64,000 bases of DNA from an uncultured bacterium (GTDB taxonomy: Bacteria; Patescibacteriota; Saccharimonadia; Saccharimonadales; Saccharimonadaceae), in NCBI GenBank assembly GCA_938030735.1, contig CALHIM010000007.1, forward strand, positions 1 to 64,000, read 5' to 3'. Made by a program: the position numbers and the translations under genes. The notes beneath the pieces were generated by a model. That model did not search any database. It saw only the letters and a list, made by a program, of their open reading frames with translations, and was not told the DNA's origin. Shown one piece after another: positions 11,006 to 19,472 of the stretch (within the stretch, counting starts at the first letter, position 1; every line of letters begins with the position of its first letter).

Positions 11006-11785
11006 TTGAATATATATAAATCTTATAAATATTGGGAAGTTCTGCATTTATATGAACACATTATCGTGGATGAATTCTGGCGAAGAATGCATGAAGGAGG
11101 ATGGGTTTATTTTGAGGACTATTCGGTATTAGGCTTCACTTGGCATAATAGCGGGATCACTGAAATATCTTTAAAGTCGAAAAATGAAAATATATATTCA
11201 GAATTTGAAAAATTTATGGATCAAAACTTACAGATTGAAGATTGGGAAATTGAAAAATACGCTAATCAAATTTTTGCAGAAGAGCAATCTTGGCGATTTG
11301 ATGATGATTTTGACTTGAGTAAAATTCGCAAAATGTTGAATGAAATTCATGCTTCGAAATATTTTTTCGAAAAGCCAATTTTAAGATTTAAACCTCACGA
11401 AACGAGTGCATTTTCTTCGCAATATCTTTCGAAGCCGAGAAATCGGCGCGATATTTTGCGAATTTCGGTTGAATCTGAAAATACTAAAACCCGCGATTTT
11501 TTGCTTGAAAATCTTTCGCGATTCATTGGTTTTAGTTTTGGTTTTTATCACTTTAAAAATCAGGATTTCAAGAATTCTCGAACGGGATATTTTTCAATTG
11601 GAACTTATTCGCACCGTGATATTTTACGTGATTTAGATGAGCGGATTTTGGATGAAATTTCAGATTTTTTGCGTGAAGATTTTTCGAAAACAGTAAAGAG
11701 CGAATATTTTGAAAAGTCAAAAGTTATAATTCGTTTCAACCAGCGAAAAGAAACGATAAATCTAGATATTTTAAAAAACTCTTGA
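11006..11785 (+). CDS. Unknown protein with an inverted zinc motif (HLYEH)
   Basis: A 259-residue protein starting at a TTG codon behind an AGAAAGG site. HLYEH at residues 14-18 fits the inverted zinc motif H-x-x-E-H of M16 peptidases, and acidic residues at 83 and 92-93 sit where the third ligand would be expected, about 78 residues later. The true M16 protease in this window (60690-61979) shows the same spacing. The N-terminal half could therefore be a reduced M16-like domain; the C-terminal half is not recognised. No signal peptide is present. The start codon and function are uncertain. Confidence 0.55.
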   Translation: MNIYKSYKYWEVLHLYEHIIVDEFWRRMHEGGWVYFEDYSVLGFTWHNSGITEISLKSKNENIYSEFEKFMDQNLQIEDWEIEKYANQIFAEEQSWRFDDDFDLSKIRKMLNEIHASKYFFEKPILRFKPHETSAFSSQYLSKPRNRRDILRISVESENTKTRDFLLENLSRFIGFSFGFYHFKNQDFKNSRTGYFSIGTYSHRDILRDLDERILDEISDFLREDFSKTVKSEYFEKSKVIIRFNQRKETINLDILKNS

Positions 11786-11811
11786 CAACATACGTATATG
11801 CACACTACAAT
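11782..11811 (+). promoter_or_regulatory. Promoter of the small-protein pair
   Basis: TTGACA at 11782-11787 (overlapping the stop of the upstream gene), an 18-bp spacer, TACAAT at 11806-11811. Confidence 0.65.
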
Positions 11812-11853
11812 TAAGAGCAGAAGTTTCGATTAGTGTTTTACTAGGAGGTAAAT

Positions 11854-12135
11854 ATGGACGAAATAACTGCAAATATAGAAAAGGAGTTTGACATAGAGTT
11901 AGGTCCTGTGATAGATAGGTATTTTGACAGAGATATGCTCGATCAAAGTATATATTTTTTTGAAAAATATGCTTTAATCATTACTGATTATTTTAGTGAT
12001 AATGACATAAAAACATTTTACCCGAAAAAAATATCGGAATATGGCAAAGAATGTAAAAGATATATAAAAACTAATAGTGGTGATATCGGAACTCTATCTT
12101 CTGACGGTTGGATTATTTTGGTGGAGATGGGTTAA
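11854..12135 (+). CDS. Hypothetical acidic small protein
   Basis: A 93-residue acidic protein with no recognised domain. A strong TAGGAGGTAAAT ribosome site supports the ATG at 11854. It has its own promoter and probably shares a transcript with the next small gene. The base composition is more AT-rich than the neighbouring housekeeping genes. Confidence 0.55.
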   Translation: MDEITANIEKEFDIELGPVIDRYFDRDMLDQSIYFFEKYALIITDYFSDNDIKTFYPKKISEYGKECKRYIKTNSGDIGTLSSDGWIILVEMG

Positions 12136-12167
12136 TCTTTGCTCTTTAAAGTATAAGGAATTATTCC

Positions 12168-12515
12168 ATGAAAGAAATTACAGATTTTTTAGATCTAATA
12201 AAACCAAAAAATGACAGGGAAAAGTTTTCATCGTTGACTTATCTTGCATTGATATTTTTCGAAACGGATAATTATGAAGGTATAGAATATCTTGCAAAAG
12301 ATTATTGCGGGCGAATGATTTCTGAAGGGCAAGGATTTTCTAGCTCTGATAATAAATTTTCGCCAAGCGTGGTGGAATTTGGCGAGCTAACTGGCTTTAT
12401 GCTTGAAGATATTGAAAAGATAAAATTTAACAAAATTACAAAAGATGAAGCAAGAAAAGCTATTTTACACTACCTAAAGAATTATTTTTTTAATACTTCG
12501 AAAAAAGATAATTAA
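12168..12515 (+). CDS. Hypothetical small protein
   Basis: A 115-residue, mostly helical acidic protein with no family recognised. It starts 32 bases after the preceding small gene and ends tail-to-tail with priA, overlapping its stop by 4 bases. The two small genes may act together, but nothing in the sequence shows how. A weak AAGGAA site precedes the ATG. Confidence 0.5.
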   Translation: MKEITDFLDLIKPKNDREKFSSLTYLALIFFETDNYEGIEYLAKDYCGRMISEGQGFSSSDNKFSPSVVEFGELTGFMLEDIEKIKFNKITKDEARKAILHYLKNYFFNTSKKDN

Positions 12516-14479
12516 ATCAAACCTGGCGGATCTAAATCAACGCGCCATTGTGGCTTGCCTTGAAATTCGCGCGCAATTTCTAAAAGCGGTGCTCGTTTTT
12601 TACTTTTTATAACAATTTGCCAGCGATAAGTTTCGCCAATTCGCTCATAAAAAGCTGGCGTTGGACCAAAAATTTGAATATCTTTCGAAAACCTTTTGCG
12701 AATTTCGCGCGCCTCTTTCTGCGAATTTCGCACGGCTGAAATTTCAGTTTTATAAACGCAAGTTAGTTTTAATAAATAAACAAATGGTGGATAATTCTGT
12801 TTTTGGCGATTTTTAATTTCGAAATCATAAAAACCAGCGTAATCTTGTTTTAAACCAAATTGAATTGATGGGGCTTCAGGTTGGTAAGTTTGAATAATCA
12901 CATTTGACTCGTTCGAATGTCGCCCAACTCGCCCAATAACTTGTGAAATAAGCTGGAAATTTCGCTCGCTTGAAGTAAAATCTGGCAAAGCTAAACCAGC
13001 ATCTGCCTGAACTACACAGACGGTTTTTAAATTTGGCAAATCCAAACCCTTAGCAATAACTTGTGTACCGATAATGATATCGATTTCACCGTTTCGAATT
13101 TGATGGTAAAGCTTTTCGACAGTTTCATTTTTATCGCTGTCGGCATCAAATCGTGCAATTTTTTTGTTTGGAAAAAGCTTGCGAATCTCTTCTTCGATTG
13201 CTTTTGTGCCGATACCTTTATGAATAATTTCTGGTTCTCCGCAATCTGGGCAAGAAGTTGGCGGTCTTTCTTTGTGCCCACAAATATGGCAAACTAGTTG
13301 AAATTTATCTGTATGCAAAGTGAGCGGGATGAGGCAATTCGGGCAAAGTGCCGTCCAGCCACAATTATGGCAAAGTGTTACGCTCGCTGAACCACGGCGG
13401 TTGTGATAAATTAAAACTTGTTTATTTTCATTTAAAGTTTGCTCCATTTCGGTAAGCATTTTTTTTGAAAAGAATCGGTGTGATTTTGAATCTTTTTTGG
13501 TTAAATCTATTAGTTCAATTTTTGGTGGCTTAGCTTCTTTTTTGGCAAGTTCAGTTAGTTTTATAATTTCATTTCCATCATTTTTTGCCGAAATTTCTGC
13601 TAGAAAATAATCTTCAACAAGCGGCGTTGCTGAACCAAAAATTGCTTTAAAATTAAATTTTGAAGCCAAAAAACTACTCGCTCGTAATGCAGAATATTTT
13701 GGTGTTTGATCTTGTTTAAAACTTGGCTCATGACATTCATCAATTACAATTAAACCTAAATTTCGAACTGGCGCAAAAAGTGCAGAGCGAGCCCCAATAA
13801 TAATTTGCGGGTTTTCGTCGTGCAAAATTTTTAACCAAGTTTTATGGCGTTCTGATTCGGTTTGGTGTGAATGAATAATCTTAATATTTTCAAAATGCTT
13901 TTCAAAATTAGAAACTAATTGTGAAGTTAAAGCAATTTCTGGCACTAAAATTATTACCGATTTTTGATTTTGTAAAGTTTTTTTTGCTTGGTTAATATAA
14001 ATTGAAGTTTTTCCAGAACCTGTAATTCCGTGCAAAAGGATTGTTCCTGAATTTATTCTATCAAGTTTATTGATAGCTTTTTCTTGTTGAGCTGTGTATA
14101 AAAAATTTGAACAACTAGTTTGTTTTTCATCTGTTATTTTATTTTTTTCAGTTTTCGAAAAACGCCGATTTTTATTAACACCATTTGGTAAAATTCCGCT
14201 CAAAACTTGTGAGAGCGGAGTGCCATAATATTCTTTCATCCATTTTGAAAGCTGAATTAAATGCTCAGGGATTGCTATTTTTTCTATAATTTTTGTAATT
14301 TCACGAGTCTCAAAATCTGGCTTTTGAACTTCTCGCCAAACTATGCCAGTCATACTTTTTTTGCCAACAGGAACTTCGACGATCTGGCCAATTTTAAGTT
14401 TATCTTTTGAAGCATAAGTAAAAACTTCGCTATTTGAGCGAACAATTTTTGTTGGGGCAACTTCAAAATAGAATTCCAT
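12512..14479 (-). CDS. priA: Primosomal replication-restart helicase PriA
   Basis: A 655-residue superfamily 2 helicase that reloads the replication machinery at stalled forks. An N-terminal DNA-binding domain is followed by Walker A GITGSGKTS (near 150), Walker B/DEXH box DECHEPS (near 245) and a zinc module with paired cysteines (CHNCGWTALCPNC, then CHICGHKERPPTSCPDC near 370-415). The late helicase motif QVIGRVGR is also present. All zinc cysteines are kept. A minus-strand TAAAAT box lies 7 bases before the ATG, with no ribosome site visible. Confidence 0.95.
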   Translation of the reverse strand: MEFYFEVAPTKIVRSNSEVFTYASKDKLKIGQIVEVPVGKKSMTGIVWREVQKPDFETREITKIIEKIAIPEHLIQLSKWMKEYYGTPLSQVLSGILPNGVNKNRRFSKTEKNKITDEKQTSCSNFLYTAQQEKAINKLDRINSGTILLHGITGSGKTSIYINQAKKTLQNQKSVIILVPEIALTSQLVSNFEKHFENIKIIHSHQTESERHKTWLKILHDENPQIIIGARSALFAPVRNLGLIVIDECHEPSFKQDQTPKYSALRASSFLASKFNFKAIFGSATPLVEDYFLAEISAKNDGNEIIKLTELAKKEAKPPKIELIDLTKKDSKSHRFFSKKMLTEMEQTLNENKQVLIYHNRRGSASVTLCHNCGWTALCPNCLIPLTLHTDKFQLVCHICGHKERPPTSCPDCGEPEIIHKGIGTKAIEEEIRKLFPNKKIARFDADSDKNETVEKLYHQIRNGEIDIIIGTQVIAKGLDLPNLKTVCVVQADAGLALPDFTSSERNFQLISQVIGRVGRHSNESNVIIQTYQPEAPSIQFGLKQDYAGFYDFEIKNRQKQNYPPFVYLLKLTCVYKTEISAVRNSQKEAREIRKRFSKDIQIFGPTPAFYERIGETYRWQIVIKSKKRAPLLEIAREFQGKPQWRVDLDPPGLI

Positions 14480-14589
14480 ATATTTTATTTTACATCAAAA
14501 ATAGCGAAAAATAAAATATTTTTATGCTAAAATAAGCCTTGCGAAAATATCGAAAATTTTGTAAAATAGAAATACGAAAAGGCGAGTAT

Positions 14590-14910
14590 ATGGTAGATTT
14601 AGATATTTTTATTACATCACGAGTAAAGCGAAAAATTGTTGTATTTTTCGTGACGTATCCTGTAATTAAAATGCATTCTCGGGGTCTCGCGAAACTTTTA
14701 AAAGAAGACCCAGGTAATATTCAGCGTGAGCTCGCTAAGCTTGAAAAAGTTGGTTTTTTGTATAGAGAAAAGAAAAAGAATACATACACTTATTTTGCAA
14801 ATACGAATTTTTTATTTTTTTCCGAACTTCAATCAATTGTAGTGAAAGTTCGTGAGCAAAATAGTGTTTCGCGCTCTAGAAATTATATTGAAAAATCTGT
14901 AAAAAGGTAG
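14590..14910 (+). CDS. Winged-helix transcription regulator
   Basis: A 106-residue protein with an ArsR/MarR-like helix-turn-helix: helices around MHSRGLAKLLKEDPGNIQRE and LAKLEKVGFLYREKKKN (recognition helix and wing). No metal-binding cysteines are present. The ATG at 14590 is chosen over an upstream non-ATG start because the protein then begins at the domain (MVDLDIFITSRVKRKIV) and a GGCGAG site precedes it. An upstream TGC-TAAAAT box near 14526 could be its promoter. Its target is unknown. recJ follows 14 bases downstream. Confidence 0.65.
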   Translation: MVDLDIFITSRVKRKIVVFFVTYPVIKMHSRGLAKLLKEDPGNIQRELAKLEKVGFLYREKKKNTYTYFANTNFLFFSELQSIVVKVREQNSVSRSRNYIEKSVKR

Positions 14911-14923
14911 GTTTTTTAAAAAA

Positions 14924-16558
14924 GTGGTGGAGCAAATTTTTGAACAAATTTTAGAGAATCGTGGAATTTCGAAAGAGAATCGTGAGGCTTTTCTGAACCC
15001 AGATTATGATAATCAGCACGATCCTTTTTTATTGCCCGATATGGAAAAGGCGGTCGAGCGATTACTTGTTGCTCATAAAAATCAAGAAAAAATCACTGTT
15101 TATGGCGATTATGATGTTGATGGTGTTTCGGCCTCAACTGTGATTTTAACTGCTTTCGAAAGTTTTGGCTTTAAGAATGTAGATTATTTTTTACCAGATC
15201 GTTTTAAAGATGGCTACGGAATGAATGAGCGCGGCGTTAAAATTTTAGCAGAACGCGGAACGAATCTAATTTTAACAGTTGACTGCGGAAGTTTAAACCA
15301 TGCTGAAATTGATTTTGCAAAAGGCTTTGGAATTGATACAATTGTGACCGATCATCATAATATTGCCGAAGTTCAGCCGAATGCAGTAGCAGTTGTGAAT
15401 CCGCGCCGAAAAGAAAATAAATATCCGCAGGCTGAGAAATTTGCGGGTGTTGGTGTGGCTTTTAAATTGCTTCAAGCCCTGCAAACCAAACTTGATGGTT
15501 TGCCTCTTGGCCAAGAAAAATGGTTTCTTGATATGGTAGCGCTTGGCACGGTTTGTGATATTATGGAGCAAACTATCGAAAATCGCCAAAATATTTTTTG
15601 GGGGCTAAAAGTCCTTTCGAAAACTCGCCGAGCTGGTTTGAAATCGATGCTTGCACTGGCCGGCGTGAAAGAGCCAAAAAGTTCAACGCTTGGTTTTATT
15701 ATTGGCCCGCGAATTAATTCAGCTGGCCGGCTTGAGACAGCTGAAAAGGCTCTGGATTTGATGCTTGAAAACGACGCTTTCGTGGCTTTTGAAAAAGCTA
15801 AAAATCTTGATGATTTAAATAAAAAACGCCGTAAAATTCAACATGAAGCGCTCGAAATTGCAATTCAAAAAGCTAAGGATTTCGAAAATAATAAAGTTTT
15901 AGTTTTAGCGGATGAAAGTTTTAATGACGGAATTATTGGAATTGTGGCAAGTGGTTTGCTTGAACGATTTAAAAAACCAGTTTTTGTAATTTCAATTGAG
16001 GGTGAAATTGCAAAAGGCTCGGCGCGAAGCTTCGGTGGGTTCTCGGCAAGTCAAGCGGTTCAAAATGCAAGTGAAATTATCATCAAAGGTGGCGGCCATG
16101 ATGCGGCTGCAGGTGTAACTTTGCTAACTTCAAAAATTGATGATTTTCGAAAAAGCGTGAACGATTTTTATGATTCACTTAATCTCAAAAATCAGCTTGA
16201 ATATCTTTTGCCAAAAGTGGATATTCAGCTTGAAGACTTTTCACCAATTTCGTTGGAGCTTTTCGAAAAAATTACAGCGCTTGAGCCTTTTGGAAAGGGA
16301 AATGAAGAACCAACTTTCGAAATTAAAAAGGTGCGAGTTATAGCTCGGCAAGAAATGGGCTATAAAAAACAGCATTTAAAGCTAACTTTAACAGATGGCG
16401 AGAATGAAATTAAAATGTTAAAATTTAATGCACCAGAAGAATTTTTTGCTGAAATTGGTGAAGAAATTGATGTAGTTTTTTCACTCGGCCTAAATGAATG
16501 GCAAGGACAAAAAAATGTTGAAGGGCAGATTTTACATTTAGAGAGAAAGCGTGTATAA
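14924..16558 (+). CDS. recJ: Single-strand-specific 5'-3' exonuclease RecJ
   Basis: A 544-residue DHH-family nuclease used in recombination and repair. The DHH domain holds YGDYDVDGVSAS (near 63), LTVDCGS and the diagnostic TDHHN (near 143). The DHHA1 domain has RSFGGFSAS and GGGHDAAAGVT (near 390). A C-terminal OB-fold part follows. The start is taken as GTG at 14924; the immediately upstream sequence is T/A-rich with only a weak ribosome site (AAAGGT further up). Confidence 0.93.
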   Translation: MVEQIFEQILENRGISKENREAFLNPDYDNQHDPFLLPDMEKAVERLLVAHKNQEKITVYGDYDVDGVSASTVILTAFESFGFKNVDYFLPDRFKDGYGMNERGVKILAERGTNLILTVDCGSLNHAEIDFAKGFGIDTIVTDHHNIAEVQPNAVAVVNPRRKENKYPQAEKFAGVGVAFKLLQALQTKLDGLPLGQEKWFLDMVALGTVCDIMEQTIENRQNIFWGLKVLSKTRRAGLKSMLALAGVKEPKSSTLGFIIGPRINSAGRLETAEKALDLMLENDAFVAFEKAKNLDDLNKKRRKIQHEALEIAIQKAKDFENNKVLVLADESFNDGIIGIVASGLLERFKKPVFVISIEGEIAKGSARSFGGFSASQAVQNASEIIIKGGGHDAAAGVTLLTSKIDDFRKSVNDFYDSLNLKNQLEYLLPKVDIQLEDFSPISLELFEKITALEPFGKGNEEPTFEIKKVRVIARQEMGYKKQHLKLTLTDGENEIKMLKFNAPEEFFAEIGEEIDVVFSLGLNEWQGQKNVEGQILHLERKRV

Positions 16559-16559
16559 T
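16531..16559 (+). promoter_or_regulatory. Leaderless promoter inside the end of recJ
   Basis: TTTACA at 16531-16536, 17-bp spacer, TATAAT at 16554-16559 overlapping the recJ stop, then 6 bases and the ATG at 16566. Confidence 0.7.
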
Positions 16560-16565
16560 TGGCCT

Positions 16566-17600
16566 ATGAATAAAATCCATGTGAATATGATGAGTTCTGC
16601 AGATAAGGTCGCTGGCCAAGGTGTTGGTGGTGCTTATTTCGAACTTATGAATCTTCTTCAAAATCGGGCAAAAGATGAGCTGAAAATTACCAAAACACTT
16701 CGTGCAAAAAATCCAGACATTACGCATTTTCACACTATTGACCCGCATTTTTATTTAGCTGCACATTTTAAAAAATATACTGGCCGCAGAATTGGTTATG
16801 TTCATTTAATTCCCGACACTCTTGATGGTAGTTTAGATATGCCAGCAATTGCTGAAAAAATTGTAAAAAAATATCTGATCAAATTTTATGATAAAATGGA
16901 TCATTTAGTGGTTGTAAATCCAGATTTTAAAGAAGAATTAGTTAAAATTGGTATCGACCGAGAAAAAATAACTTATATTCCGAATTTCGTTGCAAAAGAC
17001 AAATGGTCGCCTTTAAGTAAAGAAGAACGAGAGGAGTTTCGAAAAATACAAGGCTGGAAAAAAAGCGATATTGTAGTTTTTGGAGTTGGTCAAGTTCAGC
17101 AACGAAAAGGTATTGATGATTTTGTGAAATTGGCAGAAAATAATCCTAATGTTAAATTTGTTTGGGCTGGCGGTTTTTCGTTTGGAAAAATTACCAGTGG
17201 TTATGAGCGCTACAAAAAAATAGTTGAAAATCCACCAAAGAATTTGAAATTTTTAGGAATTGTTCCACGCGAAGAAATTCGAAAGTTTTATGCAAGTTGT
17301 GATTTGTTTCTTTTACCAAGTTATGCGGAGCTTTTCCCGATGTCTATTTTGGAAGCGGCTAGTTGCGGGGCACCAATAATGCTACGAGATTTGGATTTGT
17401 ATAAAAATATTCTTGAAGGAAAATATCTTTGCGGTAAAAATTTCGAAGAGATGAATGAAGTAATTAAAGACATTTCGAAAAATCCAGAAAAATTAAAAGA
17501 ATTTAAAGCGAAGTCGAAAGAAATTTCAGATTATTATTCAGAGGACAGACTGTTAAAAATTTGGATTGATTTTTATCGAGAACAGGCAAAATTAAAATAA
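16566..17600 (+). CDS. Glycosyltransferase family 4 (GT-B fold)
   Basis: A 344-residue glycosyltransferase. The C-terminal half shows the GT1/GT4 nucleotide-sugar site: FGVGQVQQRKGIDDFV, VKFVWAGGFSFGKI, then FLLPSYAELFPMSILEAASCGAPI, an E-x7-E-type motif. The N-terminal half holds HFHTIDPHFYLAAHF. Such enzymes transfer sugars to glycolipids or surface polysaccharides; the acceptor cannot be told. The ATG at 16566 fits the leaderless promoter; an in-frame GTG at 16551 lies inside that promoter and was rejected. Confidence 0.85.
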   Translation: MNKIHVNMMSSADKVAGQGVGGAYFELMNLLQNRAKDELKITKTLRAKNPDITHFHTIDPHFYLAAHFKKYTGRRIGYVHLIPDTLDGSLDMPAIAEKIVKKYLIKFYDKMDHLVVVNPDFKEELVKIGIDREKITYIPNFVAKDKWSPLSKEEREEFRKIQGWKKSDIVVFGVGQVQQRKGIDDFVKLAENNPNVKFVWAGGFSFGKITSGYERYKKIVENPPKNLKFLGIVPREEIRKFYASCDLFLLPSYAELFPMSILEAASCGAPIMLRDLDLYKNILEGKYLCGKNFEEMNEVIKDISKNPEKLKEFKAKSKEISDYYSEDRLLKIWIDFYREQAKLK

Positions 17601-17642
17601 TTTTAATAAAATTATCTAGAATTGAGCAATTTTATTTTCTTC

Positions 17643-17671
17643 TTGCTTTTTTTAAAAAACTTTGGTAAAAT
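17643..17671 (+). promoter_or_regulatory. Promoter of rpsU
   Basis: TTGCTT at 17643-17648, 17-bp spacer, TAAAAT at 17666-17671. The predicted mRNA start is only about 4 bases before the ATG. Confidence 0.65.
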
Positions 17672-17681
17672 GATAACTAGT

Positions 17682-17900
17682 ATGAGTATTAATGTAACAA
17701 GGAAAGACCAGAAAGAAGCTAACGAAAATATTATTCGTCGCTTTAATCGAAAAGTTCTACAAAGTGGAGTTTTGAGCGAAGCTAAAGCATCGATGCGATT
17801 TTCGAAGCCTCTAAGTAAGGTTGAACGACGCAAAAAAGCAATCGTTCGAAATCAACGCCGTGCTGAAAAAGCACAAAAAATGCGACTTGGTATTCGCTAA
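17682..17900 (+). CDS. rpsU: 30S ribosomal protein S21
   Basis: A 72-residue basic protein. It starts MSINVTRKDQKEANENIIRR and has the typical S21 continuation with FNRKVLQSGVL, SMRFSKPLSKVERRKKA and an Arg/Lys-rich C-terminus. S21 sits on the 30S platform near the anti-Shine-Dalgarno sequence. The ATG at 17682 gives the family's normal N-terminus. The mRNA leader is predicted to be almost absent. Confidence 0.92.
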   Translation: MSINVTRKDQKEANENIIRRFNRKVLQSGVLSEAKASMRFSKPLSKVERRKKAIVRNQRRAEKAQKMRLGIR

Positions 17901-17906
17901 AAACAT

Positions 17907-17934
17907 AAATTCCAGTCGAAAGGCTGGATTTATT
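17907..17934 (+). terminator. Terminator after rpsU
   Basis: AAATTCCAG and CTGGATTT form a stem with an 8-base loop, followed by TATTTT. The sequence is part of a segment duplicated at 18258. Confidence 0.65.
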
Positions 17935-17966
17935 TTGGAATGATGAAAATGCTAAAAGAACAAATA
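17908..17966 (+). repeat. Imperfect direct repeat, copy 1
   Basis: About 60 bases covering the rpsU terminator hairpin and the start of the next gene. The second copy at 18258-18320 shares the hairpin arms and the codons for MLKEQI. The pair brackets the gene at 17949-18278. Confidence 0.6.
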
Positions 17967-18278
17967 GTGGCAGAAGCTCGCAGTATTGTAGAAAAGTATG
18001 AGTGGATTTTCGCAAAAACTTATGCTAAAACAGCACCACACGAATACGCACTGAGCAAAAACAACGGTGAAGATAAGGATTTAGAAAGGCTCGCAGAAAT
18101 AATCGAGAAATATGGAGAAACTGAATATTTTTATGGGCATAAGGGTAAATACTTTTATATCGATGACTTGAAATATTGGGGGTCAAAACCTAAACACAAA
18201 GGTGTCTGGAATTTAAATAGAGGAAAAGGAGATTTGTTTTATGGAGAACAAAAACCTAAATTCCAACCGAGAGGCTAG
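17949..18278 (+). CDS. Hypothetical protein between rpsU and yqeY
   Basis: A 109-residue protein (112 if it starts at 17940). Its first six residues, MLKEQI, and their upstream DNA match the start of the next gene, yqeY, while the rest is unrelated. This suggests it was placed between rpsU and yqeY by a duplication-mediated insertion. Conserved-looking features are HEYALS near residue 41 and a Trp/Gly/Lys-rich C-terminus (WNLNRGKGDLFYGEQKPKF). Unlike yqeY it lacks a good ribosome site. Function unknown. Confidence 0.55.
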   Translation: MLKEQIVAEARSIVEKYEWIFAKTYAKTAPHEYALSKNNGEDKDLERLAEIIEKYGETEYFYGHKGKYFYIDDLKYWGSKPKHKGVWNLNRGKGDLFYGEQKPKFQPRG

Positions 18279-18320
18279 TTTTTATTTTAAAAAGGAGGAA
18301 AATGTTAAAAGAACAAATTA
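18258..18320 (+). repeat. Imperfect direct repeat, copy 2
   Basis: Second copy of the segment at 17908-17966. It contains AAATTCCAACCGAGAGGCTAG and then ATGTTAAAAGAACAAAT, the start of yqeY. The hairpin here is less perfect, but a strong AAAAGGAGGAAA site has replaced the weak one. Confidence 0.6.
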
Positions 18321-18739
18321 ATGCTGATTTAAAAACTGCAATGCTTGCCCGAAATGCTTTCGAAACTACAGTTTTGCGAGGCTTGAAAGCTTCAATTTTG
18401 GATGAAGAAGTAAAACTTGGTAAGCGAGAAGAAGGTTTAAATAATGCTGAAATTGAAACTTTGGTTGCGCGAGAAGTAAAAAAGCGTAAAGAAGCTGCGA
18501 ATTTACTAGATGCCGAACGGGCTGAAAATGAATTAAAAGAATCTGAAATTCTTTCGAAATATTTGCCAGAAATGGCGAGCGAGGAAGAAATTCGTGCAGC
18601 TGTGAAAGACGAAATTTCAGCAATGGGCGAAGTTTCTATCAAACAAATGGGTGCAATTATCGGTAAAATGAAAGCAAAATTTGGTAATTCTGCCGATGGC
18701 GCGGTTTTAGCTGAAATCGTGAAAGAGGAACTTTCATAA
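18302..18739 (+). CDS. yqeY: GatB/YqeY domain protein
   Basis: A 145-residue helical protein of the YqeY family, related to the tRNA-binding tail of GatB. Family signatures visible are KTAMLARNAFETTVLRGLKA near the N-terminus, VAREVKKRKEAA in the middle, and ILSKYLPEMASEEEI followed by MGAIIGKMKAKFG. rpsU-yqeY proximity is common in bacteria and suggests a role around translation, though the exact function is not settled. A strong AAAAGGAGG site supports the ATG. Confidence 0.9.
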   Translation: MLKEQINADLKTAMLARNAFETTVLRGLKASILDEEVKLGKREEGLNNAEIETLVAREVKKRKEAANLLDAERAENELKESEILSKYLPEMASEEEIRAAVKDEISAMGEVSIKQMGAIIGKMKAKFGNSADGAVLAEIVKEELS

Positions 18740-18858
18740 GTAATTATTGTGATCATAACGTGGTTTTATTTTATAATAGTGTTATAAAAATATAGCTTTA
18801 ACTTCTTAAAATACCAGCCCTACGACAGAATAATCAAAATATTACTTTTAGCCAAGAT

Positions 18859-18887
18859 TTCTAACTTTTAAATTTTTATGCTATAAT
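18859..18887 (+). promoter_or_regulatory. Promoter of adk-map
   Basis: TATAAT at 18882-18887 preceded by TGC (extended -10); only a weak -35 (TTCTAA at 18859). The rest of the 18740-18923 gap shows no gene. Confidence 0.6.
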
Positions 18888-18923
18888 GTAAAAGTATATA
18901 ATTTTAAAAACAAAAGGAATTTA

Positions 18924-19472
18924 ATGATTGTATTTTTTGGTCCAGCGGGTGCTGGTAAAAGCGTTCAAGGAAATTTATTAGCGGCACGAAATGATTGGCG
19001 CTGGCTTGGTGCAGGTCAGCTTTTGCGTGATAGTAAAGATCCCGAACTTCTTGCGCGAATGAGTACAGGAAAACTAGTCGACCCAGAAATTGTTAATCGC
19101 GTTATGGGCGAAGCTCTTGATCGCGCAAATAGTAAAAATGTTAAACAAGTTATTCTTGACGGATACCCACGCCAGCTTGCTCAGGCGAAATGGCTGATTG
19201 AAAATAAGCAAAATCATGGTCGAAATGTTGATTTAGTTATTGTTCTGGAAGTGCCACGAAGTGAATTAATTCGTCGGCTTGAAATTCGTGGTCGGCTTGA
19301 CGATACGCCGGAAGTTATTGATGAGCGACTTCGAATTTATCGCCAAGAAATGTACCCAGTTTTAAATTATTTTAATGAAAATGGTGTAAAAATTGCTCAT
19401 ATTGACGGAACTGGTACGGTTGGGCAAGTTCATGACCGAATCATGGAGGAAATTGAATCGTGCGAAATTTAA
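18924..19472 (+). CDS. adk: Adenylate kinase (short form)
   Basis: A 182-residue nucleoside monophosphate kinase that interconverts AMP + ATP and 2 ADP. The P-loop is GPAGAGKSVQG at residues 6-16. LDGYPRQLAQAKWL near 77 is the NMP-binding signature. RLEIRGRLDDTPEVIDERLRIY near 115-135 is a minimal LID without zinc cysteines. It overlaps map by 13 bases, so the two are co-translated. Short-LID adenylate kinases resemble UMP/CMP kinases, so substrate preference is not certain. Confidence 0.85.
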   Translation: MIVFFGPAGAGKSVQGNLLAARNDWRWLGAGQLLRDSKDPELLARMSTGKLVDPEIVNRVMGEALDRANSKNVKQVILDGYPRQLAQAKWLIENKQNHGRNVDLVIVLEVPRSELIRRLEIRGRLDDTPEVIDERLRIYRQEMYPVLNYFNENGVKIAHIDGTGTVGQVHDRIMEEIESCEI

